Assembly (NCBI GenBank): GCA_037200525.1
Contig: JBBCGG010000001.1
Span: forward strand, 4,146,501-4,210,500
Direction: 5' to 3'
DNA length: 64,000 nt
Origin: Methylocella sp.
Lineage (GTDB): Bacteria; Pseudomonadota; Alphaproteobacteria; Rhizobiales; Beijerinckiaceae
This document shows, one piece after another, positions 61,420 to 64,000 of the stretch. Below the pieces are notes generated by a model. It was not told the DNA's origin, searched no databases, and saw only the letters and a program-made list of their open reading frames with translations. The translations under genes and the position numbers were made by a program. Positions within the stretch are counted from its first letter, which is position 1; every line of letters begins with the position of its first letter.

Positions 61420-62844
61420 TTAAGTTCGGCTGCGGCCTTCCGATTCCCGCCGGTAGAATTCGATGATGCCTGTGCCATCCTCGCCGCCAAAGAGATGCGT
61501 CAACGCCCATATTGCAGCGTCCGCATGATCGGGACTGCCGCTGTAGCCGGCGCCGGAAAAGGCGCAGAGCTGATCCTCGAGCTTGTCGAAGCGGCCGACG
61601 TGATGAACTTGCCCTTGCGCGTAACGCACCGAAATCGGCTCGGCCCTCACGGCCTTGCCTCTGCTTGCAGTCACGAGACGCACCGGAACATTGCAATCGG
61701 CGGCCTGTATCGTCGCGCGCACCATCTCGCCGCCGAAATTGCTTTCCGCGACAATGCAGTCGGCTCGATATTCATGAAAGGCGATCACGGCGCGCCGGCC
61801 CCAAACCACGGGCGCTTCGCGACACGAGCGATCGTCAAGAATGTAGGCATCGCCGTCGCAGCCTTTCGCGGCGACTATGATGCCGATTTCATCTGCGCCA
61901 AGATCATCGCGTCCCGCCGCCCCCGACGGATCGACTGCGATGACCACTGCGGCGCGCTTGTCTACGGGGATGTCCTCGTGGGCGCAGCGGTTGGCTTCAA
62001 TCACGCCATAGGTCCAGAGCGCTCCGTCGACCTCATCGACATAAACGCCCTCATAGAATCTCTTGCGCTACTTTTCCGGAAGATTGGCGAGGCTTGTCAG
62101 GAAATCGGACGAAAGATTCGCTAAGTTGTCAGGCGGATTCAGGAAAGCGCGAGCATAATTTTCTGGATCTTTGAGCGGCTGCATTGAAACAGGATCGCGC
62201 TTGTCGCCAAAAAGCTGATTGGTCCAATGCGTCTTGCCGACTGGATTGAGATCGACGAAGGCGCGTTGGCGAATTTTAGGCGCGACCTGCGCCAGGCGCG
62301 TTAAGACGATCAACGCAGATGAATAAGGAATTTGCGAGGCCTCATTCAGGAAAACCATCGAATATTCGAGGCCAAGAATCTTTTCGACGCGATCCTTATC
62401 ATCGAGACCGCCGATCCAAATGCGGGATCCATTTTCCAGCTCGAAATAGCCGTCCTGACGACGCTCTTTCAAAGGCGTTTCGGGGAAGCACAATTGCATG
62501 ACTTGCGGAAGCGTATCCAGAGCGATAGAGGCGCGCACCGCATTAGCATGAAACCGCAGGATGGCATGGCGAGACCCTTCGGCCTTAAGCGCGCGAACGA
62601 TGATGGCGCGAACGATGAGAAACGTCTTTCCCGAACGTGTGCCGCCGGCAAGACATGTGTAACGTTGTGGACCTTCAACGCATCGGCGCCGCGACGATTG
62701 CGGCGTTCTTACATTGCGAAACAGCGGATATTTGTTTGAGGACAAGAAAGCGCGAGAGCCGTCTCTGGTCGCTCGGCGCTTGTTGAACCGCAGACAAGCG
62801 CCGAGGGATGGTTCGTAAAAATTCGCTAAAAGACCGGAACGCAC
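61420..62844 (-). pseudogene. terL: Phage terminase large subunit interrupted by an amber stop
   Basis: Two adjoining frames of one protein. The ATPase half (62068-62844) has Walker A GGTRSGKT at residues 67-74 and Walker B MVFLNEASQ. The nuclease half (61420-62004) has VIAVDPSGAAG (metal Asp), IVAAKGCDGDAYILDD and NFGGEMVRATI. Between them the sequence continues in frame: NLPEK-TAG-RKRFYEGVYVDEVDGALW, with TAG at 62068-62070 where related terminases have Q (LPEKQRxRFYEG), so it is a C-to-T nonsense. Without it the protein would be about 470 residues. The true start may be a later TTG/GTG. Confidence 0.85.
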
Positions 62845-63347
62845 CTGGCGTTGAGCCAGACAGCTAGATGATTGAGGGCCTTCGCTCGCTTACAATAGAA
62901 GGTGTGCGGCGCCCATTTTTTCTCGCTGCAAAGCGCCTTGACCGACCGTCCGCGCGCTGAACGGAGAGCCCATAGACTCGTCACCAAAGCCATGCCCGAA
63001 TCTTCGGCGCGTAATTCACGCAGCCAATCAAGGGCTGTTTCCATCTGAGCGATCTCGGCGGCGGTCGGCCGCAGATTCGTTCTGTTGCTTGCTTGATCGC
63101 GGATCCGGCGTTCGCCATCGTCAAGCTCCGCCTGCGCCAATTGATCCGCCCATTCCACGGAGTGGCGCGGCCAATGACCGCCCGGTTCGCTCGGTCCGCG
63201 CACGCGCGGAAGGCGGTCGAGCGTGACAAAGGCCTTGATCAGTCGTTTACTCACTTGCTCTGCATCCCATTGCGGCGGCAGGCCATTGCGATCGGACTGA
63301 AGGGGCTGCTCGAGCGCATTGACTTTCAAATCGGCGTCCATGCTCAA
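62826..63347 (-). CDS. DUF6362-like prophage protein
   Basis: 173 residues. The C-terminal half, AAEIAQMETALDWLRELRAEDSGMALVTSLWALRSARGRSVKALCSEKKWAPHTFYCKRAKALNHLAVWLN, has the shape of DUF6362-type proteins: a helix pair, then an HTH-like region with a basic recognition helix. A DNA-binding, terminase-small-subunit-like role before terL is possible. Its ATG overlaps the stop of the previous gene by four bases. Confidence 0.65.
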   Translation of the reverse strand: MSMDADLKVNALEQPLQSDRNGLPPQWDAEQVSKRLIKAFVTLDRLPRVRGPSEPGGHWPRHSVEWADQLAQAELDDGERRIRDQASNRTNLRPTAAEIAQMETALDWLRELRAEDSGMALVTSLWALRSARGRSVKALCSEKKWAPHTFYCKRAKALNHLAVWLNARCVPVF

Positions 63348-63685
63348 ACTCCGTCGTCGAGAATATTGTCGAGGAGAGCTGGATCGGCGGCGACAACGAG
63401 GAGCAGCAGCCGGATCATGGCTTCACGGGTAAGGCTGCGTTTGGCGGCCGCGGCGTCGTAGAGGTGGGTGGCGTGCGGCGGCAGGCGCAACGCGAGAGCC
63501 GCGGCGGCGGCCCGAAAAGCAAGGCCGAACCGCTGGGCCTGTCTGTGCACATTGTTCGGCGTCGAGGCGATGAGCGGATCTTCGGCGATCCGCCTTGCGT
63601 CCCAGCCCATGCCGAGCAAAAAGCCGAGCCGCGCGATGCGATCTCCCGTCCAGCGGGATTTCCGGATTTCCGTGCGAATTATCAT
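63344..63685 (-). CDS. GcrA-like HTH prophage protein
   Basis: 113 residues. SRWTGDRIARLGFLLGMGWDARRIAEDPLIASTPNNVHRQAQRFGL follows the GcrA/Myb-like plan (WT.ER...L..L...G.SA..IA.......NAV..KA.RLGL), followed by a helical tail. Likely DNA-binding. First gene of the leftward prophage operon, directly facing the repressor across the operator region. Confidence 0.65.
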   Translation of the reverse strand: MIIRTEIRKSRWTGDRIARLGFLLGMGWDARRIAEDPLIASTPNNVHRQAQRFGLAFRAAAAALALRLPPHATHLYDAAAAKRSLTREAMIRLLLLVVAADPALLDNILDDGV

Positions 63686-63754
63686 GGGACCTTCCCTTCG
63701 TTATCTCTCATGCGTCGTCGAAAGCCGCAGCTCCCCGACAGCGCCGCGAGCATA

Positions 63755-63824
63755 AGGTAAAAATACCTATACATAACGGTTATTTTACCGGATGCCATCA
63801 CGAGGTTGTGCGGTTATTCTACCG
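63755..63824. promoter_or_regulatory. Three-site operator between the prophage early operon and the repressor
   Basis: Three 14-base palindrome-like sites: AGGTAAAAATACCT (63755-63768), CGGTTATTTTACCG (63777-63790) and CGGTTATTCTACCG (63811-63824); consensus nGGT(A/T)A..(T/A)TACCn. Centres are 22 and 34 bases apart. The last site ends two bases before the repressor start codon. This is the arrangement of lambdoid-type repressor operators controlling divergent transcription. Confidence 0.7.
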
Positions 63825-63826
63825 TT

Positions 63827-64000
63827 ATGGAACGCGAAGACGTACTCACCCGCATTCAGAACCGACTGGCCGCTTTGGGCCTCTCGGCTCATGCCGCCTC
63901 GCTTGCGGCGAAAAAACCGGACGCGATTCGCAACCTCAAGCGCGCGGTGAAGAGCGGCGACCGGCGCGGCGTCACCACGGAGACCCTGATCGCGCTCGCG
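63827..64000 (+). CDS. Prophage repressor (CI/LexA-like), N-terminal part
   Basis: 58 residues visible, cut by the window end. MEREDVLTRIQNRLAALGLSAHAASLAAKKPDAIRNLKRAVKSG is an XRE-type HTH with the DAIRN recognition helix typical of S24-peptidase phage repressors in alphaproteobacteria. The C-terminal peptidase domain would lie beyond the window. Likely represses both itself and the leftward operon through the three sites upstream. Confidence 0.75.
   Translation, partial: MEREDVLTRIQNRLAALGLSAHAASLAAKKPDAIRNLKRAVKSGDRRGVTTETLIALA

Noticed and set aside
1-64000. CRISPR array
   Set aside because: No regularly spaced direct repeats with unique spacers; the GTAGG array has units too short and spacing too small.

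Overview
The window looks like a chromosomal segment of a GC-rich alphaproteobacterium, probably of the order Hyphomicrobiales (a Beijerinckiaceae or Methylocystaceae relative is my best guess, by inference only). The guess rests on the hisD / UPF0262 / low-molecular-weight phosphatase block, the sugar-phosphate operon with a fused transaldolase-isomerase, and general protein style. The sequence has many broken genes, two insertion sequences and two phage-type regions.

Layout. 1-6.3 kb: a frameshifted ribokinase, a decayed reading frame, an AraC regulator, a secreted type-B carboxylesterase and an outer-membrane protein. 7.1-17.6 kb: a catabolic-looking cluster with a RutA-like flavin monooxygenase, a 2Fe-2S protein plus FAD dehydrogenase pair, a MarR-type regulator with a paired operator, an ATP-dependent 5-oxoprolinase-type lactamase, an MFS importer and a THI5-like binding protein without a signal peptide. 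17.6-18.4 kb: small secreted and PRC-barrel proteins. 18.7-29.8 kb: one tightly coupled minus-strand operon (tkt, tal-pgi, gnd, zwf, HAD phosphatase, gntK, class I fba, an internally deleted rpe, pgl) covering the pentose-phosphate pathway and its links to glycolysis. 30.3-32.5 kb: a glycogen debranching-type enzyme facing away from it.

33-42 kb is a zone of accretion and decay: fragments of a DUF6328 protein and a PoxB-type enzyme, intact malate:quinone oxidoreductase and cupin genes, an Asp-nucleophile alpha/beta hydrolase, a MarR gene with a premature stop, an ArsR/SRPBCC pair, and the tail of a cytochrome o oxidase operon (cyoC fragment, cyoD) cut by an IS3-family element.

42.2-52.0 kb is a mobile island that ends at tRNA-Glu. 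It carries an AlpA/excisionase-like protein, a large primase-helicase, small uncharacterised genes, an HGG-motif protein, a serine recombinase with its own palindromic site, and an array of helically phased GTAGG repeats. It has no structural genes and no visible tyrosine integrase; the IS3 copy appears to have deleted its far end together with the start of the cyo operon. 52.1-57.1 kb is ordinary chromosome (recJ, phosphatase, UPF0262, hisD, glutathione peroxidase). 57.3 kb to the window end is a defective prophage: holin-like gene, GH108 lysozyme, an IS5-interrupted glycosyltransferase, a terminase with an amber stop, early genes, and a repressor facing a three-site operator.
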